Source: Conidiobolus incongruus B7586
Taxonomy: Eukaryota > Entomophthoromycota > Entomophthoromycetes > Entomophthorales > Conidiobolaceae
DNA: 11,532 nt
NCBI GenBank assembly: GCA_000697335.1
Contig: JNEM01017073.1
Coordinates: 1-11,532, forward strand
Reading direction: 5' to 3'
The notes beneath the pieces are model-generated. The model was not told where the DNA came from and made no database searches. It saw nothing but the letters and a program-made list of their open reading frames with translations. Each line of letters begins with the position of its first letter. The stretch's first letter is position 1. Shown one piece after another: positions 1 through 8,952 of the stretch. Both the position numbers and the translations under genes were made by a program.

Positions 1-417
1 AAATAATAATAATTAATTTTTATCATTAATATTATTTAAATTTTATAATTTAATATTATATTTTATAGAAATTAAAATATTAGGCTTATTTACAAAGTAT
101 ATTATACCTAAATAATAGAGTTTTATTGTTTTAAAAATTATTGTATTTAGTGTATTCACAAGATTAAACCTATAAAATTATAATTCCTTTAGTCAATTAG
201 AAGATATTTTAATAAGAAATTTGTATATATAAATTATATTAATTGTTAGAAAATTTACTCTTAACCTTGGATAATAATAATAATAATTATAGTAATAGAA
301 TTTTATCCAAAGTATAACCAAGATAGTTTGATAATGAAGTTTCAATTATATATTCATTGTAAATTTTCTTGATTTATTAATTAATCATTTTTATTCAATT
401 AAAATATAAACTGCTAT
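1..417 (+). mobile_element. Mariner-like element, 3' part of a decayed copy (copy E)
   Basis: From about 145 onward the sequence follows the 3' third of the 2282-3558 copy. Landmarks in order are the segment resembling TATTCACTTGATTATAACC (about 152-172), the ATTCCTTTAGTCAATTAGAA stretch, the AAAGTATAACCAAGATAG stretch near 318-335, and the tip CTGCTATTA at 411-419. The tip is the same GCTAT followed by TA as at 3554-3560. The distance from the GATTAAACC landmark to the tip (about 255 bp) agrees with about 268 bp in the better copy. It is far more diverged than the other copies and encodes nothing. Between 1 and about 90 homology is not convincing, so the true left limit is unknown; it may run off the window. 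Confidence 0.6.
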
Positions 418-2281
418 TATATTTTATTCTTATATAATTAACTAAATTAAGTATATAAAAGTTTAAATTATATATCCATTTTTAAACTTGATAGATTTAG
501 TTTCTTTAATATATATTAGTAATATTTCATATTATATTTAATAATAAATATTTAAAATTAATAATTAATATATATAATATTTTTATAAATTTTCATTTAA
601 AAATAAAATTTGTAACTAGGAAATAATACTAAATTTTATTGCTATGATAATTGGAATTTTTAGTTTTATTGCTAATATTTAATAATACCTTGTATTAGTT
701 TATTGAATATAAAATATTCTCTTAGGTTCAAAATATAAATTTAATCAAAATGAATTAAAGAATAAGTTTAATAATTTAATATAAAGATAATTATTCGAGT
801 TATCTAAAAATATTTCTCTTGACTATTATTAATATTATATTATATATACTATAAAAAAATTAATAAAATGATATAATATTCTTTGTTTTTTGTTTAAATA
901 TATTTCATAAGATATATAATATTATAAAAACTATGATAATTATTTTAATTTTATATAATCAATATAATTATTAGATAATATGAAATATAGAAGATTAAAA
1001 TAAATATATTGTTTTATATAGGTTAAAAATAATTAATAATTTTATAAGTAATAATAAATTTATATACTTTGTTTAAAATTATAAAAATTAAATTTATATA
1101 TTGGAATATTTTAATTTTATCTGAGATATATAAGTACTATTTCAAAAAACAATAACTTTGAATGGAAATTTGATTAATATATAATAACAAATCTTTATAG
1201 TCAAATTACATGTTTATTTTACAAAGTTTCCAAAAGTATTAATAATATATTTTAAAAATTATCAAAAACCATCAAAATTTATTAAATTATAAAAATATAA
1301 GATTATATTGAAAAAAATTTTAAGCTATTCCTAAATTGAATTTAAAATAAATTATTACTATATATTAAATAGTTTGGAAACTTGAAAACTAATTGAAATA
1401 TAAGAGATATATTTATATATTGTTTATTATATATAAAATAATCATTTGGAGTTATATTTGTAATTATGAATTTTAATAACAGAATTTATTTTATATATTA
1501 TTAAAAAAACAATAATATTATTATTATTGCTAATTAATATTAAAAATACTTGTTTGATTATATATAATAGGTAATATTTTTAGTAAAAGATTTAATAAAT
1601 TAATATTAAAATTTACATTCAATCTTAAAGAAGAAAAAATATTATTAATTGAAATGATTTCTTTAACATATATTTATCGCTAATATTTTTATATCCAATT
1701 TATATAAATTAAATTAATATTTGTCATTTTAAAGTGAATTCAAGGAAAAAATATAATTTATATAACGTTAACTGAATAGAATGAATATTAAAAATACTTA
1801 ATGATAAATATTGCATATATGATAATATCGTGCCCAGGTTTCCTTTGAAAAAAATGTATAAAAATTCTTCACTATTTGTGGTGATTTGACTGATTAACCA
1901 GAAACTATATTAGACAATGTATATTATTTTATATTAGAAAAATTATTATATCATGCTAATAAAGAAACTATTGAAAGGTGTTTTTATTATATTTATCTAT
2001 TTTTCAGTTTTAAAGGATAAAAATTATTAAATAAGTTAATTGTGTATTAAATCTAATATATATTTTGGGTGTATCATATTGTAAAATATGAATCTTGAAA
2101 GACTTTTTAAGGTATTAAAGTAAAAATTTAAAATACTACTAAAATTTATATTAGGATCTTATCCATTAATTAATCAAAATTATTTTTTAAATTATATTTT
2201 CCCAATTCTAATAATCAAAATTAATTTCTCCTTAGATCAAAAAAAAATTAGACTGATTAATATTAGTATGGAAATTAAGAA
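418..2281. other. AT-rich gene-free stretch
   Basis: About 1.9 kb of very A+T-rich DNA without a supported gene. Two small things stand out. One is an imperfect inverted repeat at about 1217-1390. The other is a short exon-like segment at 1865-2020 beside the slightly G+C-richer run GTGCCCAGGTTTCC (1830-1843). The rest shows only short A/T runs and simple ATT/TAA repeats. Confidence 0.6.
1217..1390. repeat. Imperfect terminal inverted repeat, possible MITE
   Basis: AAGTTTCCAAA at 1224-1234 is the exact reverse complement of TTTGGAAACTT at 1373-1383. The match extends imperfectly to about 20 bp per arm when flanking TTTT(A)C and TATT are included. The unit would be about 170 bp, the size of a small non-autonomous DNA transposon. 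No clear target duplication is visible and only one copy exists here, so it could be chance. Confidence 0.25.
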
Positions 2282-3558
2282 ATGGCAAATTTTTTAATTT
2301 CTGATCTTTCAAACATATTATATATTTTGAAAGATTATATATATATAAAATATATAGGAAAATAAATATTTTCAAACTATATATATATTCAATTTTAACT
2401 ATTTTTTTATTAAAATATTTTGATTTTAAAATTTATATTTAAATTTAATTATGCTTAAACTAGATTGTGATTATCAAAAGGCTTTTATTTTTGTATCTTT
2501 AAAACTTAATTATAAACCCTCTAAAATCATCTAAAACTTGCAAACAGCTTTTAAAGATGGTGTTTTATTTAAAACTACCATATATTGCTAGATTTATGAT
2601 TTTAAAGCTAGAAGGGACACTATTTAAAATTTACTAAAATCTAAAAGATTAATTTCTACTATTACTCTTTTATTTACTAATAGAGTAAAAAAATATATTA
2701 AAAAATACCTTTTTATTTTTGTTAAAGAACTATAAAAGTAATTTAATATTAATTATACTAGCATGTTATATTTACTTAAGTTTAAACTTAGATTAATTAA
2801 TAAAAATATAAAATAAATATCTTATAATTTAACAAAAGCTTAAAAGAAAACTAAAGTAGTTATAGCTAAACTAAACTTATTAAGATATAACTAAAAACAA
2901 AAGTTTTTACAGTAAATACTTACAATTAATGAATTTTAAATTCTTTTATATAATTCTTTACCTAAAAATAAAACAAGATGTTAGGTTAAACTAAATTAAT
3001 CCCCTCTACAAATTCTAATAAATAAACACTTTAAATATAAGTGAGTGTTAATTATTGTAATAGATTATAATGGTATATAGTTTTTTTATTTAATATCTCA
3101 AGGAAAATCAATTAATAGTAAGTTATATATTACTTTTTTAAATAAAACAATTTTTAAATGGTGTTCTCAATATAAATTAAAGACACCTATTATTTTACAT
3201 GATAATTATAAAATATATAAAGTTAAAGCTATAAAAGATTTTTTATATAAAAAAATTAGAGGGAGTTACCACATCTAGTATATTCACTTGATTATAACCT
3301 ATGTAATTATAATTGTTTTAGACAATTAAAAAATAGTTTACAGGAAAAAAAATTCCTGCAAACAAATTAAATTAGTTTGTGAAACATCAAATTTCAGTCT
3401 TTAATAAAAAGAACTGTTTTCTAGGTATTAGAAGCTTACCAAAAGTATAGAAAAGAGTTATTAATAATAAAAGAGGCTATTAATTTTATATTATTCATTA
3501 ATTTTTATATATTATTTATTAATTTATTTGTTTAATTTTAATTTTAAAATTGTGCTAT
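2282..3558 (+). mobile_element. Mariner-like (DD34D) element, near full length, decayed (copy A)
   Basis: The left tip ATGGCAAATTTTTTAATT (2282-2299) and the right tip AATTTTAAAATTGTGCTAT, ending at 3558 and followed by TA, form a degraded inverted repeat. The length of 1277 bp is within one base of the 8781-10058 copy and typical of mariner. The target TA is kept on the right; the left flank reads AA, probably mutated. The transposase relic lies at 2451-3483. The copy points tail-to-tail at the minus-strand copy starting at 4380. Confidence 0.88.
2451..3483 (+). pseudogene. Mariner transposase relic (copy A)
   Basis: Starts ATG-Leu-Lys and ends at TAA 3481, about 343 codons, near the 345 of Mos1. 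One frame holds from the start past 3230 before a frame change. Recognisable parts are NYKPSKII near codons 20-27, RVKKYI, VIIVIDYNG (the strand before the second catalytic segment), GKSIN, HDN with the second catalytic Asp, and NLCNYNCF at the third. In-frame stops include 2532, 2589, 2841, 2937, 2982, 2997, 3042 and one shortly after DYNGI. The first and third catalytic Asp read Asn (AAT for GAT), so the protein would be dead even if translated. Most lesions look like C:G to T:A changes. Confidence 0.85.
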
Positions 3559-3584
3559 TATTTAATTTCTGCACTAATAATTAA

Positions 3585-3990
3585 AATTGGTTGCAGTTAG
3601 CAGGTCCTGGAAAAGAGCATTGGTGGCACATTGAAGCATTTGAGCCATAATGATCTGAAGTAAGTTGCTGATAGCAAAGAGTGATTACTCAACAACTTGG
3701 ACAACAACTAGTTGTGCAAGTGTTGGTTCAAATGATCATTGATGAATTGGTATTAATTCTAGATTGTGCAGCATTTTTGAGAGGATTCAGGGTATGGTTG
3801 GTTTATTAGGAATTAGTGGCAGGTAATATAGAGTAGAAATGTGTCCCTTCATATATTTGTATTAGAATAAGCTTTTATTCTCAATGTTATTAGTGTAGGA
3901 CTGTAGTTGTTTTTTGTATCTAAATTATTCGAAAAGGATTATGTATTTTCTGCTTATTCTAAGGGAAATTAAGTGTAACTTTGAGAACAC
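3585..3990 (-). other. G+C-richer unidentified remnant, possible retroelement fossil
   Basis: This stretch stands out as clearly richer in G and C than everything around it except the NSF exons. It begins about 25 bp beyond the tip of mariner copy A. On the minus strand it has a fairly coherent, Gln- and Leu-rich coding character at about 3590-3790, for example MAQMLQCATNALFQDLL, reminiscent in composition of the N-terminal part of a Gag protein. Upstream on that strand is a leader-like region (3800-3990) that could be part of a long terminal repeat. No second terminal repeat is visible. It is broken and old; the family is not established and a host-gene relic is equally possible. Confidence 0.3.
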
Positions 3991-4379
3991 AGGTTAATAT
4001 TTCCTTATTGTAATAATATTAATAAATATTAAATAACCAAAAGAGATTTTACTATATTATACTTAATTCATGATGTATGATAGGATCAATAAATCAGAGT
4101 CATAACATTAATTTTAACAATTTTCTGATTGCAATATAAATCAGTTTTAACATTTGATTATAATGATGAATTATATAAATGAATACAAAAATCAAGCAAA
4201 ATTTTTACAATATATTTAATAATTATTAATTAAATAGATAGATAAAATTTTAAATAAAATATAAATCTCTGACCAAATTGCTTCATAAAGTTCACAAATT
4301 AATGTTATTAATTTGAATTTTATTTTAAAAAATTAAGCAAAAAATTATGAAACTATCATATTAGTACAAAAATTAAATA
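3991..4379. other. AT-rich spacer without recognised content
   Basis: About 390 bp between the G+C-richer remnant and the right-hand mariner copy. I see no gene, no mariner homology and no clear repeat in it. Confidence 0.5.
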
Positions 4380-5579
4380 CTGGCAAAATTTCAAAATAGA
4401 TATCAAATAAAGTTTCTAATATAATATATTCAAAAATAATAATAAATTAAAAAATTTGTATTTTTATCCTTTATATATAACCTTTTGTTATTTTTTGATA
4501 AACTTTTTATTACCAAAAAAACTATAATTTTTATTAAAGACTGAAATTTGTTATTTTATAAACTAATTAAGATTTTTTGCAAGAGTTTCTTACTCTATAA
4601 GCATATTCTAAATTGCCTAAAGTAATATTAAGTTTTTATATTATAATGTAGTGAATTTATTAAATGTAGTAGCTTTAACCATTTGTTTATATAAAAAACT
4701 CTTATAACTATCATATAGAATAATAAATATCTTTAATATATAGAGGTCATTATTTAAAAATAATTTTATTTTAAAAATTTGAAATTTATTATATAATTGA
4801 GTTATTTTAAGAATTAAATAACAAAGCAATATATTATTAATATAATATATTAGAATAACCAATTTTTATTTAAAAGAAAAATACTTGTTTTTAGAATTTA
4901 TAAAAAGATCATTTTTTGACTTTTATATTAATTTAAGGAAAAGGCTATAAGAGAATTATTTATGAAAGTTTTTGCTTATGGTTATAACTTAATATGCTTT
5001 ATTTAATTATATTTTATTTTTTTCTAATTTTTTATTAAAATACAATATATATATTATATATTATTATTATTATTCAAACTAAGCATAAACTCTATTATAA
5101 AAAATATTTTATAAAATTAATATTCGATTAATTTAATATTTATTTAATTAAATTAAAAAAATGTTATTATTATTACTTAGCTTATAAATAAACAAAATGT
5201 CAATAAAAATTAAATATTTAAATTTTTAAGTTAATGATAATATTTATTCTATCTTCAAAGTAACTAATTTAGCAATAAATCTTGGTTTTATAAAAAACAC
5301 TATATTTATATATTGTTTGCAAATCTTAAATGATTATAAAAGGGTTTATGGTTAAGTTTTCATAATATTAAAATAAGTTTTGCTACTCAGTATATGATTT
5401 AAATATAGTTAGATTCAACAATATACTTTTCGATAAGAATATTTTAATGGAAAAATAACAATAATTGAATAGATATATATAATTTGAAAATAATAATTCT
5501 ATTATATTTTTTACTTTATTATTTCAATAACAAATCAAATTCATAATATAGCTATTTACATAACACAAAATTGTAGCAT
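4380..5579 (-). mobile_element. Mariner-like element, minus strand, near full length, strongly diverged (copy C)
   Basis: Read on the minus strand it follows copies A and B over its whole length. The 3' tip is at 4380 (TA then CTGGCAAAATTTC). The conserved ATTAAAGACTGAAATTTG lies at 4532-4549, about 154 bp from the tip, as in the other copies. The block before the second catalytic Asp occupies about 4700-4862 and still reads VILIYYI...IILYDS. The PSKII region, containing GTTTGCAAATC, lies near 5316-5350. The start-codon region lies near 5403, and the 5' tip reads AAAATTGTAGCAT, ending at 5579. The length of about 1200 bp implies small deletions, and the 73-codon minus-strand frame at 4641-4862 is only a piece of the relic. 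Its 5' tip lies 214 bp from the NSF start codon. Confidence 0.72.
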
Positions 5580-5793
5580 TTAATGGAATATTCACAATTG
5601 TTACAAATAAACTATATCAAATTTGACTGGTATTTTAATTTACCACATCATCAAATTAATTGATCCCACTAAAATCATTATTTATAAATGTATATCTCAT
5701 TTCAGTTATACTTAATCTTTAATATCAATTCAATCAAAAATCAATATTTTATTAATAACAATAATAATATTCTTTAAAAAAATAAATTAAAAT
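5580..5793 (+). promoter_or_regulatory. Upstream region of NSF/Sec18, bounded by a mariner end
   Basis: Only 214 bp separate the tip of the minus-strand mariner copy (5579) from the NSF start codon. A TATAAA at 5683-5688, about 105 bp before the ATG, could be a TATA box, but in DNA this AT-rich such a match has little weight. The start context AAAAT before ATG, with A at -3, is favourable. No other motif is recognised. Confidence 0.3.
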
Positions 5794-8368
5794 ATGTCAG
5801 TTTTTCAAGTAATAAAGTGTCCCAAAGACAGCTTAGCACTAACGAATTGTGCAATTATCAATCCCAATGACTTACCTAACGCCAAATATGTTATTATGGA
5901 TAATTCTTTTATTTTTACTGTCAAGTAAATACCATCATATTTTACACTTATGAAATCTAATTTAAGTTTAGACGTGATGCTTCCGTCCCCATAGGAAATG
6001 TTGGTACGTCTATGATTCAACGTCGATGGGCTTATTTATCACTTAATCAACAAGTCAGTTTACAACCCTATCGTCCTGAAGACTATAATAATGGCAATTG
6101 CTATTTATCATCAATAGAATTTGAAGTAGATCATATTCTTTTTCTATTTGAATGTTTTATTGATTTCAATTTAGGTCTCTTTTTTGAAAAAAGTTGTAGA
6201 AACTAATGAAGTATTTGACGTTCAAGAAATGAGTTCTATTTTTATTCAAGTATTTATTATTTATAAGGATATTACTGTAGTTGAATATTCACTAATTTTA
6301 ACTTCTAGAATTTTAGAGACCAAGTATTTAGTATTGGACAAGTAATTGGATTTTTATCAATATATTTTTAAATTATAACTGATGACGTTTTTGATAGATT
6401 ATGGTATTTGAATTTCATGGTATTAACTTACATGCCAAAGTCTTAAACCTCAACGTTGTTGACCTCCAATCTCTATCCAATACCACTAGTGCAAGAAACA
6501 ATCCACAAATTCACAGCGGAGTTCTCATGGATCAAACTAGTATCAACTTCGTCAAAGCTGGTGACAATCCTATTAAGTTAAAGGGTCAGAAGACGAGATC
6601 CGCAGCGGCCAATATTATTCAACCCAATTTCAAATTTGAGGATATGGGCATCGGTGGCTTGGATACTGAATTTTCAGCAATTTTTAGAAGAGCTTTCGCT
6701 TCGCGTATCTTTCCTCCCACTTTGATTGAAAAGTTAGGAATTAAACACGTGAGAGGTATCCTTTTGCACGGTCCTCCAGGTACTGGTAAAACTTTGATGG
6801 CACGACAAATTGGTAAAATGTTAAATGCTAAGGAACCCAAGGTGGTGAACGGCCCCGAAATTTTGAATAAATACGTCGGTCAATCGGAAGAAAATATTCG
6901 CAAACTGTTCGCGGATGCTGAAAAGGAGTACAAGGAAAAAGGAGACGAAAGCTCCCTTCATATCATTATCTTCGACGAATTGGACGCCATCTGTAAGCAG
7001 AGAGGTTCCCAATCTTCCGGCACAGGAGTTGGTGATTCCGTGGTCAATCAACTATTGTCTAAAATGGATGGTGTGGAGCAGCTTAACAATATTTTGGTGA
7101 TTGGCATGACTAACCGATTGGATATGATCGATGAAGCTCTATTACGTCCAGGACGTCTCGAAGTTCAAGTAGAAATTAGTTTACCTGACGAGCATGGACG
7201 TTACCAAATTATTCAAATTCATACTGCTAAAATGAGAACTAACGACGTTTTGGGTCCCGATGTGGATCTTAATGAATTGGCTCAATTAACGAAGAATTTT
7301 AGTGGTGCTGAAATTGAAGGTATATGATAACAATAGAAATTATAATAATATGATAATAATATGATGAATAGGTTTGGTAAAGAGTGCCTCATCCTACGCA
7401 TTCAACCGTCATGTCAAAGTTGGCACCATGGCGGGAGTGAGTGATGACGTCGAAAACATGAAGGTGTTACGCGATGATTTCCTCAACGCTTTGGAAGAAG
7501 TCAAACCCGCATTCGGTGTGAGCGACAACGAGCTCCAACTCCTAGTCCAAAACAATATCATTCCTTTCGAATATCATGTTGAACGTATCTTAAACGATGG
7601 TCAATTATTCGTCGAACAGGTCAAGACTTCTCAATCCACTCCTTTAGTCAGTGTCCTGTTACATGGACCTTCTGGAGCTGGTAAATCTGCACTCGCTGCC
7701 ACTATTGCTATGGGCAGTAGTTTTCCTTTCATTAAGCTGATCTCTCCAGAAAATATGGTGGGCATGAACGAAAGTGCAAAGACTGCAGCAATCAACAAAG
7801 TGTTTGTAGACTCTTACAAATCGCCCCTATCGGTCATTGTCATTGATAATATAGAAAGATTGTTAGGTAATTCAAATTTTTTTAATATTGTTTAAATAGT
7901 TTATTTATATCTATATAGATTGGGTCCCAATCGGTCCCAGATTCTCTAACACGGTCCTCCAAGCCTTGATGGTCCTACTCAAGAAGCGACCTCCGAAGAA
8001 CCATCGTCTTCTTCTCATCTCTACATGTACCAACCGCGGTGTTCTGGACCAAATGAGTATGTTGGACTGCTTCGATGCGGATCTCTACGTCCCCAACGTT
8101 ATTGGTTCCAAACAAATTCACAATGTTGTCAAGGTAATTCCAATATTATTATTTCTCATACCTTATAACTAATACTTCGATATAGAGCTTGGATCATTTC
8201 ACTCCTGATGAATTAAACGCCCTGATTAGCGCTTTAAATAGTAATGATCAGTTGAATGAGCTTCCAATTGGTATCAAGAAATTGATTATGCTGGCAGAGA
8301 TGGCCAATCAAGATACAGACAATAAGGTTGAAAAGTTGGTAGAATTATTAAGCAATTTAAATGTTTAA
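5794..8368 (+). CDS. SEC18 (NSF): NSF/Sec18 vesicle-fusion AAA+ ATPase, complete, eight exons
   Basis: Homohexameric ATPase that, with alpha-SNAP/Sec17, disassembles cis-SNARE complexes after membrane fusion in the secretory and endocytic pathway; cytosolic and membrane-recruited. Exons by my reading: 5794-5924, 5972-6125, 6175-6249, 6309-6341, 6398-7319, 7372-7866, 7919-8133, 8186-8368; total 2208 nt, 735 residues plus TAA. N domain is about residues 1-202, with LTNCAIINP at 16-24 and QRRWAYLSL near 60-68, both matching NSF. D1 begins near 203: Walker A GPPGTGKT 256-263 (Lys262), pore YVG 290-292, Walker B with Asp324-Glu325, arginine fingers Arg381 and Arg384. D2: Walker A GPSGAGKS 537-544 (Lys543) and a degenerate Walker B Asp597-Asn598, fitting a D2 that binds ATP mainly for assembly. 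[11 protein letters not shown] follows at about 604-614. The start at 5794 is the first ATG that opens the N domain. No in-frame stop occurs in any exon, Trp is TGG and Gln is CAA or CAG, so the standard code applies. Identification is very secure; the N-terminal splice sites are the least certain part. Confidence 0.96.
5925..5971 (+). other. Intron 1 of NSF/Sec18, 47 bp, phase 2
   Basis: Begins GTAAAT and ends TTTAG, with CTAAT at 5957-5961 as likely branch site. Without removal the reading frame meets TAA directly after AAG. Splicing joins a Lys codon and leads into [13 protein letters not shown], which fits the NSF N domain. Confidence 0.88.
6126..6174 (+). other. Intron 2 of NSF/Sec18, 49 bp, phase 0
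   Basis: Begins GTAGAT, the least typical donor of the seven, and ends TTTAG. The frame stays open through it by chance but shifts afterwards and stops at 6204. Splicing gives IEFE joined to VSFLKKVVE, which aligns with the family's IEIDFLQKK segment. Confidence 0.78.
6250..6308 (+). other. Intron 3 of NSF/Sec18, 59 bp, phase 0
   Basis: Begins GTATTT and ends TTCTAG, with CACTAAT near 6290-6296 as likely branch site. Splicing joins SSIFIQ to [11 protein letters not shown], matching the human NSF stretch EFIQQFNNQAFSVGQ. Confidence 0.88.
6342..6397 (+). other. Intron 4 of NSF/Sec18, 56 bp, phase 0
   Basis: Begins GTAATT and ends GATAG, with CTGAT near 6380 as likely branch site. Exon 4 is only 33 nt (11 codons). 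Splicing yields SIGQ joined to IMVFEFHG, matching SVGQQLVFSFN of the family, so the ATG at 6401 is an internal Met (residue 133) and not the start. Confidence 0.88.
7320..7371 (+). other. Intron 5 of NSF/Sec18, 52 bp, phase 1
   Basis: Begins GTATAT and ends GAATAG. It separates FSGAEIE from [14 protein letters not shown], a strongly conserved run at the end of D1 in NSF, so the junction is well fixed. It contains repeated ATGATAAT-like units. Confidence 0.93.
7867..7918 (+). other. Intron 6 of NSF/Sec18, 52 bp, phase 1
   Basis: Begins GTAATT and ends TATAG. Splicing joins NIERLL to [11 protein letters not shown], which is continuous in all NSF/Sec18 proteins and lies just after the D2 Walker B. 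Confidence 0.95.
8134..8185 (+). other. Intron 7 of NSF/Sec18, 52 bp, phase 0
   Basis: Begins GTAATT and ends GATATAG, with AACTAATA near 8167-8174 as a clear branch site. Splicing joins IHNVVK to [10 protein letters not shown] and leads into [15 protein letters not shown], the conserved C-terminal helix region of D2. Confidence 0.92.
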
Positions 8369-8718
8369 ACAATTGTATTAATATTTATCTTGATTATTTT
8401 TGAATAAAATTTAGTTTTTGATTAAATTATTATAATGTATAAATTTTTCTTAAATCAGGATTTTTCTTAACCATTATAATTTTCAAAAATTTATAAGATA
8501 TTTATAATGAAATAGATAAAACTCAAAATATAACTTGAAACTACACCAAGTAATAACCATATATTCATAATTAATAGAAATGACTATGGAAATATTTTAA
8601 TTAAATATTTTTAAAATAGTATGATTATAATTTTAATAAATTTTATTCAACAATCTAAGATTTATAAAATTCTAATAATTAAATTTAAAATCAAATGAAT
8701 ATTTCAATTTAGAAAGAA
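8369..8718. other. NSF 3' flank, AT-rich, no gene
   Basis: Contains the NSF 3' untranslated region with AATAAA at 8403, then about 300 bp of AT-rich DNA. No convincing open frame or mariner homology is seen before 8719. Confidence 0.55.
8403..8408 (+). terminator. Candidate poly(A) signal of NSF/Sec18
   Basis: AATAAA lies 35 nt after the TAA stop, a suitable distance for 3'-end formation. The surrounding DNA is so A+T-rich that a chance match cannot be excluded. Confidence 0.45.
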
Positions 8719-8757
8719 ATGCCAAATTTTTTAATTTGATTTTTTGAACAAATTATT
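8719..8757 (+). mobile_element. Mariner 5'-end scrap next to copy B
   Basis: ATGCCAAATTTTTTAATTTG and the following TTTTTTGAACAAATTATTGG repeat the left tip of copies A and B (ATGGCAAATTTTTTAATTTC and onward). The scrap is followed within about 25 bp by the intact tip of copy B. It is either the start of an older copy into which B inserted or a local duplication of the tip. Confidence 0.5.
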
Positions 8758-8867
8758 GGTATTACCTTGAATTTGAAATAATGGGAAATTTTTTAATTTC
8801 TGATTTTTCAAATATATTATTAGTTTGAAATAAATAAATATATACAAAGTTAATAGGAAATTATATA

Positions 8868-8873
<6 letters not shown>

Positions 8874-8899
<26 letters not shown>
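8874..8899. repeat. (AT)n microsatellite in the leader of mariner copy B
   Basis: About 13 uninterrupted AT units lie between the left tip and the transposase start of copy B. The corresponding part of copy A has only short, interrupted AT runs (about 2337-2390), so the expansion arose in this copy. Confidence 0.85.
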
Positions 8900-8952
8900 T
8901 AGTTTTTTTGATTAAAAAATTAACTTTTTAAAATTGGTTGTTTAATTTAATC

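Noticed and set aside
4641-4862. Minus-strand 73-codon frame as a membrane protein
   Set aside because: It aligns with the mariner transposase segment around the second catalytic Asp of copies A and B; the hydrophobic look comes from AT-rich codons.
5805-6020. Minus-strand open frame over the first NSF exons
   Set aside because: It is antisense to exons 1-2 of NSF and spans intron 1; it has no domain of its own.
6619-7100. Minus-strand frames at 6619-6840 and 6821-7051 and a plus-strand frame at 6915-7100
   Set aside because: They are shadows of the conserved NSF D1 exon in other frames.
6401-7327. A separate 308-residue AAA protein starting at 6401
   Set aside because: The N domain continues upstream through four short exons, and the apparent stop at 7325 lies in intron 5. 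It is one exon of NSF.
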